The translations under genes were made by a program, and so were the position numbers. Under the pieces are notes generated by a model. It had not been told where the DNA came from, searched no databases, and was given only the letters and a program-made list of their open reading frames with translations. 64,000 nucleotides of DNA from Neurospora tetrasperma FGSC 2508. Lineage: Eukaryota > Ascomycota > Sordariomycetes > Sordariales > Sordariaceae. Location: the NCBI RefSeq assembly GCF_000213175.1, contig NW_009799179.1, positions 1,375,713 to 1,439,712 of the forward strand, in the 5' to 3' direction. Positions 32,123 to 43,972 of the stretch are shown here, one piece after another. Position 1 is the stretch's first letter; every line of letters starts with the position of its first letter.

Positions 32123-35100
32123 ATGGTATTCATCTTCTCTCTTGTTACCATCGTCTGCTATGTTATATTGGTCCGATACTCGGCGATGAGCATGTCCAAC
32201 TTCACTGACCATGAGATGGTGATCCTCGCGGATGCCAAAGAACTAGAAACTTGGCTTTGGTCAGTTCGCTATGCCACCTCAGCCTTGTTCATCGTCCTGC
32301 TCCCTGGGCGGCTGTATCAACTTCAAAAACGGCCAGTCAGTGTCAGCTCCAACTGGCGTCTGTGCCTCAAACTGGTATATCCTCTATTCCAAGGTTTTTC
32401 TCAAACTAGGGAATGGCACATAATACTTACACCTTCATCAGGTCATAACCACGTTGTTCTTCATCCAGCAACTTGTTACCGGCTATGTCTTTATCTCGGA
32501 ATCCGCGGTCGCGAGTCCGGTTCTAGTAGCGCTGCTTCCGGCCGCTTCACTGGGCCTTGTCATCCTTTCTCATTCAGAACACCGGAGATCTGTTAAGCCA
32601 TCAAGCCTGATCCTCCTCTACCTCTTAACTTCTTGTCTTTGCGACTTGGTACAGCTTACAATACCTTCTCTGCGCCATCTTGATAACCACGACGACCGCC
32701 TTATCATCGGATGGCAGCTGGCAGCCAAGATTCTAGTCGTCTACGTCGAGTGTCCGGCGAAAGAAAGCGTTGTGGACGAAGAAGAAGAAAGCGGCCATGG
32801 CTCGCTAGAGGAGCGAGCAAGCTTTCTCAGCAGGGCTTTCGTCTCTTGGATTAGTCCCGTCCTCAAGGAAGGCTACAGATTGGTTCTCGTGAATGAGAAG
32901 CTCCCGAGCGTCGACTACAAATTAGCGTCTGGAAATCTTCGAGCGTCGATTCTGCGAACGCTCTCCGAATACGGTAAGTACGAGCCGTGGATTTGATCAC
33001 ACATTAAGAATGCTAATAGTCTCTCAGCTTCATCTCCGTTAGCGTCGGTACTATTCAGATGTCTTCGTGCTCCCTTTCTAACAGTCATTGTCCCGCGACT
33101 TTTCGTCATCGGCTTTCGGTATGGCCAGCCGGTATTAATTCGCTACGCCATCGAATATGTACAGTCTCCTGAAACAAATGAGGATCAAGGTTATACACTA
33201 GTGTCCGTTGCCGCCATCGTCTACATTGGTCTCGCAGTACGTTGAGGTATCGTCCCTTCACCTGTGTAGCTGACACTAACTTTACTTGTAGCTATCGACG
33301 AGGGCATACCAACAGGGCTTAAATCGATTACAGGTCATGATTCGAGGTGCCCTGCTTGGGTTGGTTCACGAACACTCGTTGCTCGCTCGTCATGAGCCGT
33401 ACAGCAAAGGGAAAACAGTGGCAATTGCATCAACAGACGTGAGTGCCCTTGAAGGTGCCCCAAGAATGTTACATGAATCTTGGGCCTTGTTGGTTGAGGT
33501 AGTCATTGGAAGCGTCCTGCTGGCTAAGCAAGTTGGATGGCTATGGCCGGTGCCTCATGTTATCATTATTGGTGAGTCTACATATCTATAGTAAGATGTA
33601 AAAAGGTAGTGGTGCGCGTTACTCACCTCCTTGTGACAGTATGCTCTCGGGTCAGCAGATACGTCGCACGCAACCTCAGAAGCAGCCAGGCTACGTGGAA
33701 TACTGCAACACAAGGACGGATCTCCGCGACTTCTACGATGTTGGGCTCCATCAAGACCATCAAAATGCTGGGCCTTCAAAGCATCGTTGAGAAACACATC
33801 CTGGGGTTGAGACAAGAGGAGCTTGATAAGGCGAAACGGGTTCGCTGGATCATGGCGATTTACAACGCGAGTGGTATGTCCTCAAAAACCAGTCTCCCCC
33901 TCTAATTTGCAATCAAGTTTTCATTATTTTATCCTTTTGCTTTTATTTATTTTTCTAACGATTCATCAGCCAACGCCCTGGGCATGTTTGCTCCAGTCAT
34001 CACTATTGTCCTCTTCGCCATTATCGCCATGGTGAACGGGACCACTCTCGACACCAAAACAGCCTTCCCGACAATCGCAGTCCTTGCCTTGGTAACGCAT
34101 TCAGCAAACATGGTCATGACCATCGTTCCCCAAGCGATAGCGGCCTACGCGAGCTTCGATAGAATTGAGGATTACATCAAGTCCATAAAGGCAGTCAGCC
34201 GCTCACCGCGCCCTGGACAGCTAGCCGAAGGGATCGAGGTATCAATCCGCGGCTTGACCGTAAAATGGACTCCTGAACAAAGCAACCCAACTTTGGAGAA
34301 TGTCAACCTGAAGCTTTCACGAGGTATGGTGGTTGCATGCCTGGGACCAGTCGGTTCGGGAAAGACGAGTTTGGCTAGGGCGATCCTGGGAGAAGTGCCA
34401 CTGGTAAAGGGCACAGTCACATATGCTACCGACAGAATTGCGTATTGTTCACAAGTCCCGTGGCTTCCCAATCGGACCATAAAGCAAGTCATTCGTGGGT
34501 CAATGGCAAGATACGGCGATATTGGTAACGATTGGTATCTGGCCGTTGTTCGGGCATGCTGCCTCGACCAGGATCTGGCTGTCCTTCCTGACGGTGATGA
34601 GACCATGGTGGGGGTTGACGGTATGAATTTGTCTGGTGGCCAGCGACAGCGCGTGGTAAGAACAACGAGATGAGAAGAAACTTCGAGTGATGATGGCTAA
34701 TCTTTGGCAAATATACTATACACAGGCTCTTGCGCGTGCCGTCTACCATCGCTGTAAGATGGTGGTACTTGATGATCCGTTCAGCGCGCTTGATGGAAAG
34801 ACTAGAGATCAGGTTGCTCAAAATCTACTTGGACCGAAAGGGCTTTTCCGCCAGCTGAACGCTGCAGTATTCTGGATAACAAGCTCTAGTAAGTGGTTCA
34901 TGACCTACTTGAACTGGCACGCTGCCTGCTGACGTGCCTCTCAGCCAAAAATGTGAATCTGAGTGACAATGTCATCATTCTCGAAAGACGCATCACAGAA
35001 CAAGGTACTTGGGAAGAACTGAGGGACAAGCACCAACAGATTTCCGATTGCTTCCGTGAGGATGCTTCGAATACTAGCGATAAGGAACAGTCAAAGCCAT

Positions 35101-37231
35101 CCGTGGTGACCAAGACAAAGGCGCGAAGCTCACCGACATCGTCCACGGATGACCTCAGACGCTCACAAGGTGATCTGTCGCTATACTGTAGGTACTAACT
35201 CCTACCAGGAATCTCCCAGGAGGTTAACAAAGCCACGCAGGGTACTACTTTTCTAATGCTGGACCTCTGAACATCCTGCTCATGGTAGCTTGTACGGCCT
35301 CGTACTCCTTCTTCATCACCTTCCCCCAGTACTGGGTCAAATGGTGGACCCAAAATGACGAGCTTGATTCGGCCAGCAATAGAGACACGGTCTACTACGC
35401 GCTAGGCTATGCCCTCCTATACCTGATGGCTTGGATATCCACGAACGGCACGATGTTGTCGACCGTCTTTCGAATTGCGCCAACGTCCGGGCTGAATCTT
35501 CATCGGAGCCTCGCGCACACCATCATGCATGCGCCCCTCTTCTTTTTCTCAATGGCAGACATGGGCGTTCTCCTGAACTACTTCAGCCAAGACATACAGC
35601 TCGTGGACAAGACGCTTGCGCAGGCCGTCATGTCCTTTGCCATTCAAGTGTGCAAGATGATTGTGCAAGCGTCTCTACTCCTTGCTGCTCAGCCCATCAT
35701 GGTCGTCACTCTTCCCGTCTGTGCCGCGGTCGTGTACGCAATCCAGAAGGTCTACCTGCGCACTTCGCGCCAGCTCCGACTCCTTGAGCTGGAGAGTCGG
35801 GCGGCTGTGAATTCGTCTCTTTTGGAAACCGTCCAGGGTATCGAAACAATTCGGGCATTTGGCTGGCGAACCGAAGCGGCGATAGAAAACATCCATGTCG
35901 TCGACATGAGCCAGCGTCCCTTTTACCTGTTGCTTTGTCTTCAAAGGTGGCTTAATGTTGTTCTCGATCTTCTTGTTGCTGGTGTGGCCGTCGGCACAAT
36001 CTTTCTCGCAGTCAGCTTGAAGGGCACGGTGACGGGAGGCCAGATTGGCGTGGCCCTATCGGTCATTATCGCTGCCAATGCCACTCTCCTGAGCCTGGTT
36101 CAGTCGTGGACAAACCTGGAGATCTCCCTCGGTGCTATTTCGCGGTTGAAGAGAGTGGAGGAAGATACACCACAAGAGCCGGTTTCCGTTCCCTGCCCTG
36201 GCCTCATCAGTCCAAACCACAGACCCTTTACCGGATGGCCCTCGCCTGATCTTTATGACAACACACCCGGACTAGTTCGGTTTGAAGGAGTCTCGGCATC
36301 ATATACGAGCAATGGCCCTTTGGTACTCCAAGATCTCAATCTCGATATTGCCTCCGGCCAAGTGGTGGTCATTTGCGGACGGACAGGCAGCGGGAAAAGT
36401 TCGCTCCTCCTTGCGATGCTTCGTCTAATCAATATCCGCGACGGGACACTCCGCATAGGGAACAAGGATATTCGTCAGGCTCCTCTGCATATCATCCGTG
36501 AAAAAGCCTTCATCACGGTCACGCAAGACTCGTTCCACTTACCCGATGCATCTCTGCGCTTCAACCTTGACCCAACATGTCTACTTCCCAACGACGCCCT
36601 GGTATCAGTTCTTCAAATCCTCGGGCTATGGCTCCATTTCTCATCGTCCTCCTCGAATAACTACCCATATTCAGAGCATCCAGTCATTGACGAAACCAGC
36701 CCTCTTCTCAACGCTACCACGCCCTCTCCAAGCCCTTCCTATCACCCCATCCTCGACACTCCCCTCTCCCTCCTCCCCACCCTCTCCACCGGCCACCTCC
36801 AACTCCTCTCCCTCTGCCGCGCCATCATCAAAGCCCGACACATGCGCACCATACATATAGCCCAAGCCGCCCCAGAGGAAGAAGAATACAGACGAGACAC
36901 AACTACCTCTACCGATCCAGACTTTTGCTCATCTGCTTCTCCTTCTTCCTCCGATCCGGGCTTTCGTAAACCGGACGACATCGTGCAGCCGATTATTTTG
37001 CTGGATGAAATCACGGCTTCGTTGGATGAGAAGACGGAGCAAATGGTGCTTAGGGTCGTGAGGGAGGAGTTTGTGCAAAACAAGTATACGGTCTTGATGG
37101 TTACGCATCGGGTGGAGGCGGTAAGGGGTGCTTTGTTGGGGGGAAGGTCAAGGTGGGTGGAGGAGGATTTGGTGGTGAGTATGGAGGGGGGAAAGATAGT
37201 GGGGGTTGAGAAGGTGGGTGGGCGACGCTGA
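32123..37231 (+). CDS. ABC transporter, full-length ABCC (MRP-like) type
   Basis: This is a plasma-membrane or vacuolar export pump, 1529 residues. The CDS is join(32123..32374,32442..32973,33028..33236,33292..33571,33640..33873,33970..34655,34726..34888,34945..35187,35241..37231). All eight introns are 53-96 bp with GT-AG ends, and every junction preserves the family pattern (for example GGQRQRV to ALARAVYH, and DLSLY to WYYFSNAG). An N-terminal TMD0 with several hydrophobic helices precedes TMD1. NBD1 has Walker A GPVGSGKTS (about 629), signature LSGGQ (about 723) and Walker B VVLDDPFSALD with Asp instead of the catalytic Glu, as usual in ABCC. TMD2 follows, then NBD2 with Walker A GRTGSGKSS (about 1247), an altered signature LSTGH (about 1381), a roughly 50-residue acidic insert, and Walker B IILLDEITASLD (about 1450). 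Substrate unknown. The start could be a later Met (residue 22 or 24). Confidence 0.92.
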
Positions 37232-38715
37232 CGGCGTTAGGAGCTAAGGGAGGTTGAGGGTAGGGAGGAGGAAGTATCCGTGTTCTCTCTCTCAGAGATG
37301 GGGTGCTGAGAGGGAGCATTGAGAGGTGGAAGGGGAAGGGAAGGGATCCGTCCCGTGGAGGAATGCGACGCTGAATGATTTTGAAAAAAAAGGCGTGAGT
37401 TATCTCCATCCGAGGAAGATACAGTCAAGAGATGTTACAGAGCGGCGTATACCTATTAATTACATGGATTCCATTTCTGCCCTTTCAGTCGTTCTTGCTC
37501 AGACATGACGACAAGTCTTTTTTTGTTAGAAAGTAAGAAGGGCAAGTTCCCTTTCTATTGTCGGATCATGCAACCTGGGTCTGGTGTTATCGCCCGGCAT
37601 CCCTGACATAGATTTAGTTTTCATGTTGTCTTTTTCTTTTCGGGTTGGCCTGGGGGTAGGTCAAGTTTTTATGTTTGAAGAAACTCACATGTTTTAGTGG
37701 TTATTCGGTTCCATCTATTTACTAATCGATCTCTCTCTGTCTTTTTCTTACGGACTTTCGAGAGATCGAGTGACCTGACCACCGAGTCCTTCGCCACCAT
37801 GTCCAATAACACCACCTTAACAACATCACAACCAACGACATCAACTACCCTATCTGCCGCCATACATACAGCTACATCCACCTCTGCCCCCAGCAGCAAT
37901 GGTCCACACACCCTCTACCACGCTCAAAGTGAACGTTATGTGTGCGTTTATGTGGTTTAGTACTCGACAGACAACCTCATCGTTCGTAAGATAATTAAGC
38001 ATTGCGTGGAAGGAAGCTATGTATACCCGGATATATAGTGATTGATGATTTAGAAATAAGGCTAAATACAAACTGACCATATTGACCCCACACGTTGGAG
38101 GTGATCTGTTTGTTTGACTTTCTTCGGCCAAAAAAAATTACAAACCAGGATTGTGGTATTGAGTGGTGACTGTGGGTGTTTGTTTAGGTCTTACAGCTCT
38201 TTATTTCTTTGGGGGCTAAAAGTTTGCTACGTATTGCATGCACCGAAACATACTATTACTAATGTAATCGGCTCTGATTATAAGTTAGTATCTATCATAG
38301 GCTGCATAGGAAAGAGTGGTACGTGAACAGGACTCGGTAACAGCGCAACGGGAGGTGCAATCTTTTCTTTCTTTCTTTCTTTCTTTGTTGTTGAGTCCGT
38401 AGGTAACCATGACAACAGACCCGAAGGGAAAACACTCGCTCATGCTGAGTCAAACCAACACTACTTCTTTCGCCCAAACCAATGTGTGGAAGTTGATCAT
38501 TTAACTTATAGCATCACAAGGAGCTGGAAGTTTTTTTTATTTTTATTTTTATTTATTTTTATAATATTTGAAAGATCAGATGGAAGAAAGGAATCACCAT
38601 GCGGAGAGGCTTTGCATACCCAAGAGCAGTGGCAGAGGGGAGAGAGCGAAGAGACTAGAATTAGTACGGCTGATTATATAGATTTACCTTTACATACCAA
38701 CCCACAACAGTAACA
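37232..38715. other. Intergenic region 3' of the ABC transporter
   Basis: This interval holds the ABC transporter 3' region and the upstream flank of the tRNA gene. It contains a CTTT microsatellite at about 38361-38386 and an A/T-rich TTTTA-type stretch at 38526-38570. A short frame at 37697-37960 is Thr/Ser-rich and not convincing as a gene. Confidence 0.5.
38361..38386. repeat. CTTT tetranucleotide microsatellite
   Basis: About five to six CTTT units lie in tandem in gene-free DNA. No function is implied. Confidence 0.85.
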
Positions 38716-38808
38716 GGGATTGTAGTATAGTGGTCAGTACTTCTCGTTGTGGTCAATTCGACGTACAACGGAACCGAGAGGACCCAGGTTCGATTCCTGG
38801 CAATCCCA
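38716..38808 (+). tRNA. tRNA-His (GTG anticodon) with a 21-nt intron
   Basis: The cloverleaf can be drawn by hand. The acceptor stem GGGATTG (38716-38722) pairs with CAATCCC (38801-38807), with discriminator A at 38808. The D stem is GTAT/GTAC. The anticodon stem is TCTCG/CGAGA with loop TT-GTG-G-C. The T stem is CCAGG/CCTGG around TTCGATT. An intron at 38753-38773 lies between positions 37 and 38, the canonical site. The D arm and anticodon region closely match yeast tRNA-His (TAGTATAGTGGT, CGTTGTGG). The mature RNA is 72 nt before the extra 5' G and CCA are added. As in other eukaryotes, G-1 is not encoded (the base before is A) and would be added by Thg1. A six-T terminator follows. Confidence 0.93.
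38753..38773 (+). other. tRNA-His intron
   Basis: The 21-nt insertion begins one base 3' of the anticodon, where the tRNA splicing endonuclease cuts. Removing it restores a 7-base loop closed by TCTCG/CGAGA. Confidence 0.85.
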
Positions 38809-38809
38809 A

Positions 38810-38815
38810 TTTTTT
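38810..38815 (+). terminator. RNA polymerase III terminator (six T)
   Basis: A run of six T starts two bases after the tRNA discriminator base, the usual Pol III stop signal. Confidence 0.85.
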
Positions 38816-39696
38816 CGCTTTTGGATTTCTTACAGTCGGTCGTCCTTGTTCTTTTGCTTGGTGTTCTGCGAAAAGATTTTAAAATTTAAAATTTTTGAAT
38901 TCAAGAAATAGATCCATCACAAATCCAGAAAGTCATATTTGGAAGTCTGCGAGAGAGAATGGTAGTGTTGGTTGTATTTTATACTATCTTGCTGTAATCC
39001 GAAATGAAAGGAACTGGATGCCGGGTAGCCATGACGATGAACACGCAAATGATGCAAGAGGTGGAGGAAAGAATCAACGTCAGCATCCTTTGGGCAATGT
39101 AATCTCATTGAAAGACAATCACAGCGAATAGACAGAATATTGTAGTCATAGACAGCGTTGTCCTCGTTCCCGAACAGCACCTTGACATTACACCACCGCC
39201 AACCTGTCCAAAAGACCATCTTTCCCCTGATGCTTGTAACTAAGAGTTAGGTATAATATATACATACGATAGATAGTGTTCAAACCTGCGTTGGTATGTT
39301 ATACAATGCTTTTGCGCATTTCTCTCCCTCCTCCAAACTTTTTTGAAACGCGTGCACGCCCTCCCAAGAAAACCCTATATACAAGTGTTGTCCAAGAAGA
39401 TAACAATGTATAAAGGTCCTGTTCTTGGACGAAGAAGAGAAATGTTAGCCCCCAATGCTATGCAATCAGAATCCAAAAATATAATGCTTGCTTCCCCCTT
39501 CACCCAAAGGACCAAAAAAAAAGGCGTTATCTCAAAACACCACCCTACCCAACCCCATCTGTATCCCCCTTTCCCATCCTTCCCTCAACTTTCTATAGTC
39601 ATAGCCATGGTCACCTTTATACCTCTTCCTTTGCCTTACTGCTGCTGCTGTTGTTGTTGTTGCTGTTCCTTTCTCATCACAAACAAGTTCAGTCTC
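38816..39696. other. Region between tRNA-His and the coiled-coil gene
   Basis: This is probably the 3' untranslated region of the coiled-coil gene plus spacer. A CTG/TTG trinucleotide run lies at about 39641-39666, just downstream of the stop codon. No gene is seen. Confidence 0.5.
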
Positions 39697-42600
39697 CTAA
39701 GCCCTGACTTCCGTAGCGCCCGCAAAGCTCTTAAACCGCTCGTTAAAGACCTTGACCCTCTCCTCCTCCATCATCTTCTGCAGCTTTCTGGTCTGGCGAA
39801 CCGCCTCCTCACGTTCCTCCTGGAGAGTCATGACCTCAATCTGGGCCATGTTCATGCGACTGACGACTTCCTGCATTTCCGAGTCGGCAGCCATCAGGGC
39901 GCCTTCGAGCTGGGCGACGCGGGCTTTGAGGGTAGTCACGTCCTCGGCCATGTTGCCCTCGGCGGCAGCCGATGAAAGAATCCCAGAGGCCCGCGGCCGA
40001 AGGTAGGTCGAGGCATGCGAGTTAGAATAAAAGGAAGAAGATGATGAAAGTAAAAAAGGGCTCGACATGCGAGTGGTACGGGGAGTGGCATCGCTCTTAC
40101 TCGCCAGGCTCATGCTGAACATGGGGCTGAGGGGAGACTTGGGCGGGAATGAGCGCGGGGGAAGACCACGCATGGCGGCTGCCGAGCCCGCAGGCCCATC
40201 GCGCAGACGCAGGAGGTGGATGCTATGACTCTCCTTAAGCGTCTGCAGCTCTTCCTCATGGCGGTTCACGCGCTCTTCAGCATTGGTTTGCGCGGTAATC
40301 ACCTGTTCCTCAAGCTCCCTTAGGCGCTTCTGGAGACTGGCAATGCGCTCCGTGCTTACGCGCTGGTTGGCCTCACCGCGGGCAACGGTATCGGCCAGTC
40401 TCGAGCGGAGTGCAGCGTTGATGGCAAGCTGAGCGCGCACTTGCTGTGCGAGTTCCTCGACACGCCGGGCCGAGTCAGACAGTTGCTCAGCTAGAGTGAG
40501 CTCGGCGTCAATGTGTTGCTTTTCGGACTCCCGGAGGGATTCGAGCTCGGCAAGCTGGGCAACGTTATCCTCACGAGCCATGTCACGCTCCGTCACTACA
40601 GTCGAGAGAGATTGCTCAAGGTGAGCAATGGCGAGCTGCATTGCCTCGTTGGATGCAGTGCTGTCCTCGAGGTCCTTGATACGGACGAGAGCTTCACTGT
40701 AGGTGGCTTGCAAGTCTGCATAAGCCTTCTCCAGGGACGCTGACGACACCGGAACAAGAGCGTCATTGTCGCTGTAATTGGACATGTAGCTGCTACGGGC
40801 GAAGCCCTCAGGAATAAGGATGTCTCTTTCCCTGAGAAGGCTGCGCAGGGAGGTGATTTCCTGCTCGGCGCGATCAAGGTTCATCTTGAGGCCACCCAGA
40901 CCCTTCTCGACCTCCCACTTCTGGTCAATGGCCTCCTCAGCCCGGCGACGCAGGACGGCGATCTCATCGCGAAGGTTGGCCACCTCCTTTTCGTATCCAC
41001 CACGAGGGGAAGACGAGAGAAGACGGTCACGCTCCTGCTCGAGAAGCTTGATTCTCTTGGCGTTCTCGCGATTCTGGATCTCCTGTCTCTCAAGGAGACT
41101 GCGCAGAGCACGGTGCAATGCGTCGCGCTGTGCCTCGACGTCCTTTAGCCTGTCGGCCAGGATCTCACCGCGAGGCTCAGCAGCAGCAGCAACAACATGG
41201 TGCTTTGTAGTGTTTGACCGGGCAAGGGACATGGGGCGGCCGGCTCTCTTAATAGAGCTGGTATTTGTGCCTGCAACTGATGTTGAACGTGAAAGGACCA
41301 TCGACATGCGGGTTCCTGTCTCTTTGAGTTCGTTGTTCTCCGACTTCAAAGTGCGCAGTTCCTGCTCCAACTTGCGCAGCTCCGTGTTCTCAAAACGTAG
41401 CGCCTCGAGCTCCTGTTGCAGGTCGTCGATTTCTGCGCTTTCACTTCTCAACGACTGAAGTTCATTCTGCTGGCTGCTGAGCTGAGCGTTTGCAGACTTA
41501 AGCAGTTGAACCTCCTCGTGCAACTTGCTGCACTCGCTATGTTCGAGCTTGATGGCGTGAAGCTCCTCCTGCAACCTTACGACATCTGAGTCTCCTGACT
41601 TCAGTGCTTGGAGCTCCTCTTGCAGTCGATCGCATCCTGTGTGTTCAGCTCGGAACTGCTCAAACTCATCTCGCAGTCTAGCGAACTCCGTATTTCCGAG
41701 CTTGCCGCATTCTGCGTGTTCGGACTGAAGGTGGTCGTACTCGTCGCGGTACTTGCCAAGTTCGGCATTTTCAGCCTTCAGGAGATCGACCTCCTCCTGG
41801 ATCTTACCAAGCTCCTCATTTTCCGTCTTGAGAGATTGTACTTCTTGCTCCAGCCTGGTCGCATCATAGGCGAGCTTGTCTCGCTCGTTTGACGTGTTTT
41901 CCAACTTGCCCTTGATGTCACCGAGGAGGTCTTCCAGGCTTTCCCTCGTCTGACGCTCTTCGGAGAGCTTTCGTCGCAAGTCGTCGCATGTGGCCTCGAG
42001 TTCCTTGATCCTGTCACTGGTTTCCTCGTTTTGTATTTTGGCAACATCAATCATCGAAGCCCTCTTTGAAAGTTCCTGGATCTGTTCGTCGAGGGCGCGG
42101 CGCCTAATCCGCTCATCTTGTAGCTTGGTGGTAAGCTCAAGTCTAATTTGCGCTCGTTCCTGCTCCGCTTTGCGCTTGAGCACAGTAATTTCCTCCTTGG
42201 CTTGATCATAGTCGCTAAATTTTGATGAACTGTGTCCAGAGTCGGAGAAGTAGTCGCTTGTTCTTCTCCCGGATTCATTAGGGTTGCCGTTATTGACCTG
42301 TTCCTGTAGCTTGTCCACCAGATCCTCCAAGTCCATTTCACGCCGAATGGATGCAGCCAACTCGGCGCCGATGGCTTTCAGTTCGTCCTCCATTTCGTCG
42401 ATCTGATACTGCGACGTCTCACTGGGCGGCGGCGTCTGTAGGTAGTCTTCGCAGTACTCTAGCGGCCGCTCGGTTTTCGCATTGGTATGACTAGGTGTCC
42501 TGAGCAGGCGTGGGGATTCATCTGCAAGCGTCCGTAGGGTTGAGCGTCTCACGGAATGAGGAGAAGGGGACGGGATGGGCGAGATGTCTTCTTTGTCTTC

Positions 42601-43972
42601 CGAGAACTCGGTTGTGGAAGATTGTGGCGTGGTAGCCCAGTTGCCATAGAAGTTGGCGTCCAATTGGGACGAGGCGGGCGATTTTGGCAGAGGTCTGTTA
42701 AGATTATTGTTTTCACCCGGGGTTGAAACGAGCGGAAAGGCCCGTTGTCGATGGTCACTATCTTCTGCTGGCGCAAGATTTAGATGTGGAGGGGGAGACT
42801 TTCGAGAAGACAGCGACATGGTATTGGGCTTGACTATGGGATTGCGCCTGTCATGTGTCTCTTGCAAGTGCGTATTAATCGTCGCGGTGGCGTTAGTATA
42901 GGGAGCCGCAACCTCGTCGTTGTAGTACGTATCGAGGTTGTGGTCCAATGATCGAGTGGTCACACCAAGGCTGTCGGCGCTTATATGCCGGTCTGGCGAC
43001 ACTGACAATGGGCCCCCTGTCTGAGCCGATGAGATAATCGGGCTCTCCTTCAAAGTCTGTGTGGGCTGCAGGTTGCCGGTATTAGAGATACAGGGGCCTT
43101 GAAGTTGTACAGAACGATCGGACACGGTGCTTGATCTACATGGAACAGTTGAAGGTCAGTTTGTTGTTCACCCGCATTTAGCCTGCCTAGACGACTATGA
43201 CCTGAACCAGACTCTCGGATATACAAAGGACTTACGACCGTTGGTTGTTGCTGCTATAGTCGGGATCCGCCGGTAAATCGGAAGCGTGGGCAGCAGCCGA
43301 GGAACGAGAAGGATGTAGTGGAGGACCAAATTTGGCGGGGAATTCGTACAGAGTAGGGCTATCCAAAGAACACGATCTCGAGAAACGGGACTCGGGACGG
43401 GGAAGATCGCGGATGATGTCAAGATAGTTCCTTCCCGGAGACGAGAAGCGGGTGGCCAAGGGCGAAGCTGAGGATGATAACGGCTTGCGCTTGATGGGGG
43501 CCGGGGTGTAAGCGAGGCTTTGGGACCGGCCTTTGCTGGGACTCGGGGTCGGACGTTGGTCGGGGATGGTAGGTAGTGGAGGGAACTGGTGGTCCGTCTC
43601 CAGTTGGTCTAGTGTTTCCTCTGTTTCGTCCGATGTCGAAGGTCCGAGCCCGTGTGGCGGGAGAAGGGACGGCAGCTGTGGGTATTCCTTTGAGAAACGT
43701 GGTGGTGTTCTAGCGGACGACACAGCGGGCGCGGCACCAACAGGCTCGACGACAGCTGAACGTGCAGGAGGCGGGGAGAATTTAAGGAGAGTGGTAACCT
43801 CGGGCAAAGCAGCGCGGTTCGTGTCGAGCTGTGGATGGTGATGTTGTTCCTGGTGGTGGTGGTGGTGTTGTTGTTGTTGTTGGTATTGTTGTTCTTGATG
43901 ATAGTGAAGAGGCAGAGCAGGGCCAAAATCGAACCCTCTCTCGTCAGGGGAAGAAGGGACGAAAGTAGCCAT
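39697..43972 (-). CDS. Large coiled-coil protein of unknown function
   Basis: The CDS is complement(join(39697..43135,43236..43972)), 1391 residues. The 100-bp intron (GTAAGT donor, CATGTAG acceptor) joins SSNNQR to SSTVSDRSVQLQ. The first 490 residues are disordered: a His/Gln block (YQQQQQHHHHHQEQHHH) from CAN codons, many Ser-Pro sites, then PSPHSVRRSTLRTLADESPRLLRTPSH. From about 490 to 1385 the protein is almost continuous coiled coil, with a degenerate repeat at about 675-850 in which EC-x-KL or GC-x-RL recurs. A Ser-rich break lies near 1240-1300. The ATG at 43972 is preferred because the frame upstream has no other ATG. Such proteins are common in filamentous ascomycetes and may be cytoskeletal, spindle-pole or septal-pore scaffolds; I cannot choose. 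It is divergent from the Vrl1-like gene. Confidence 0.82.
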
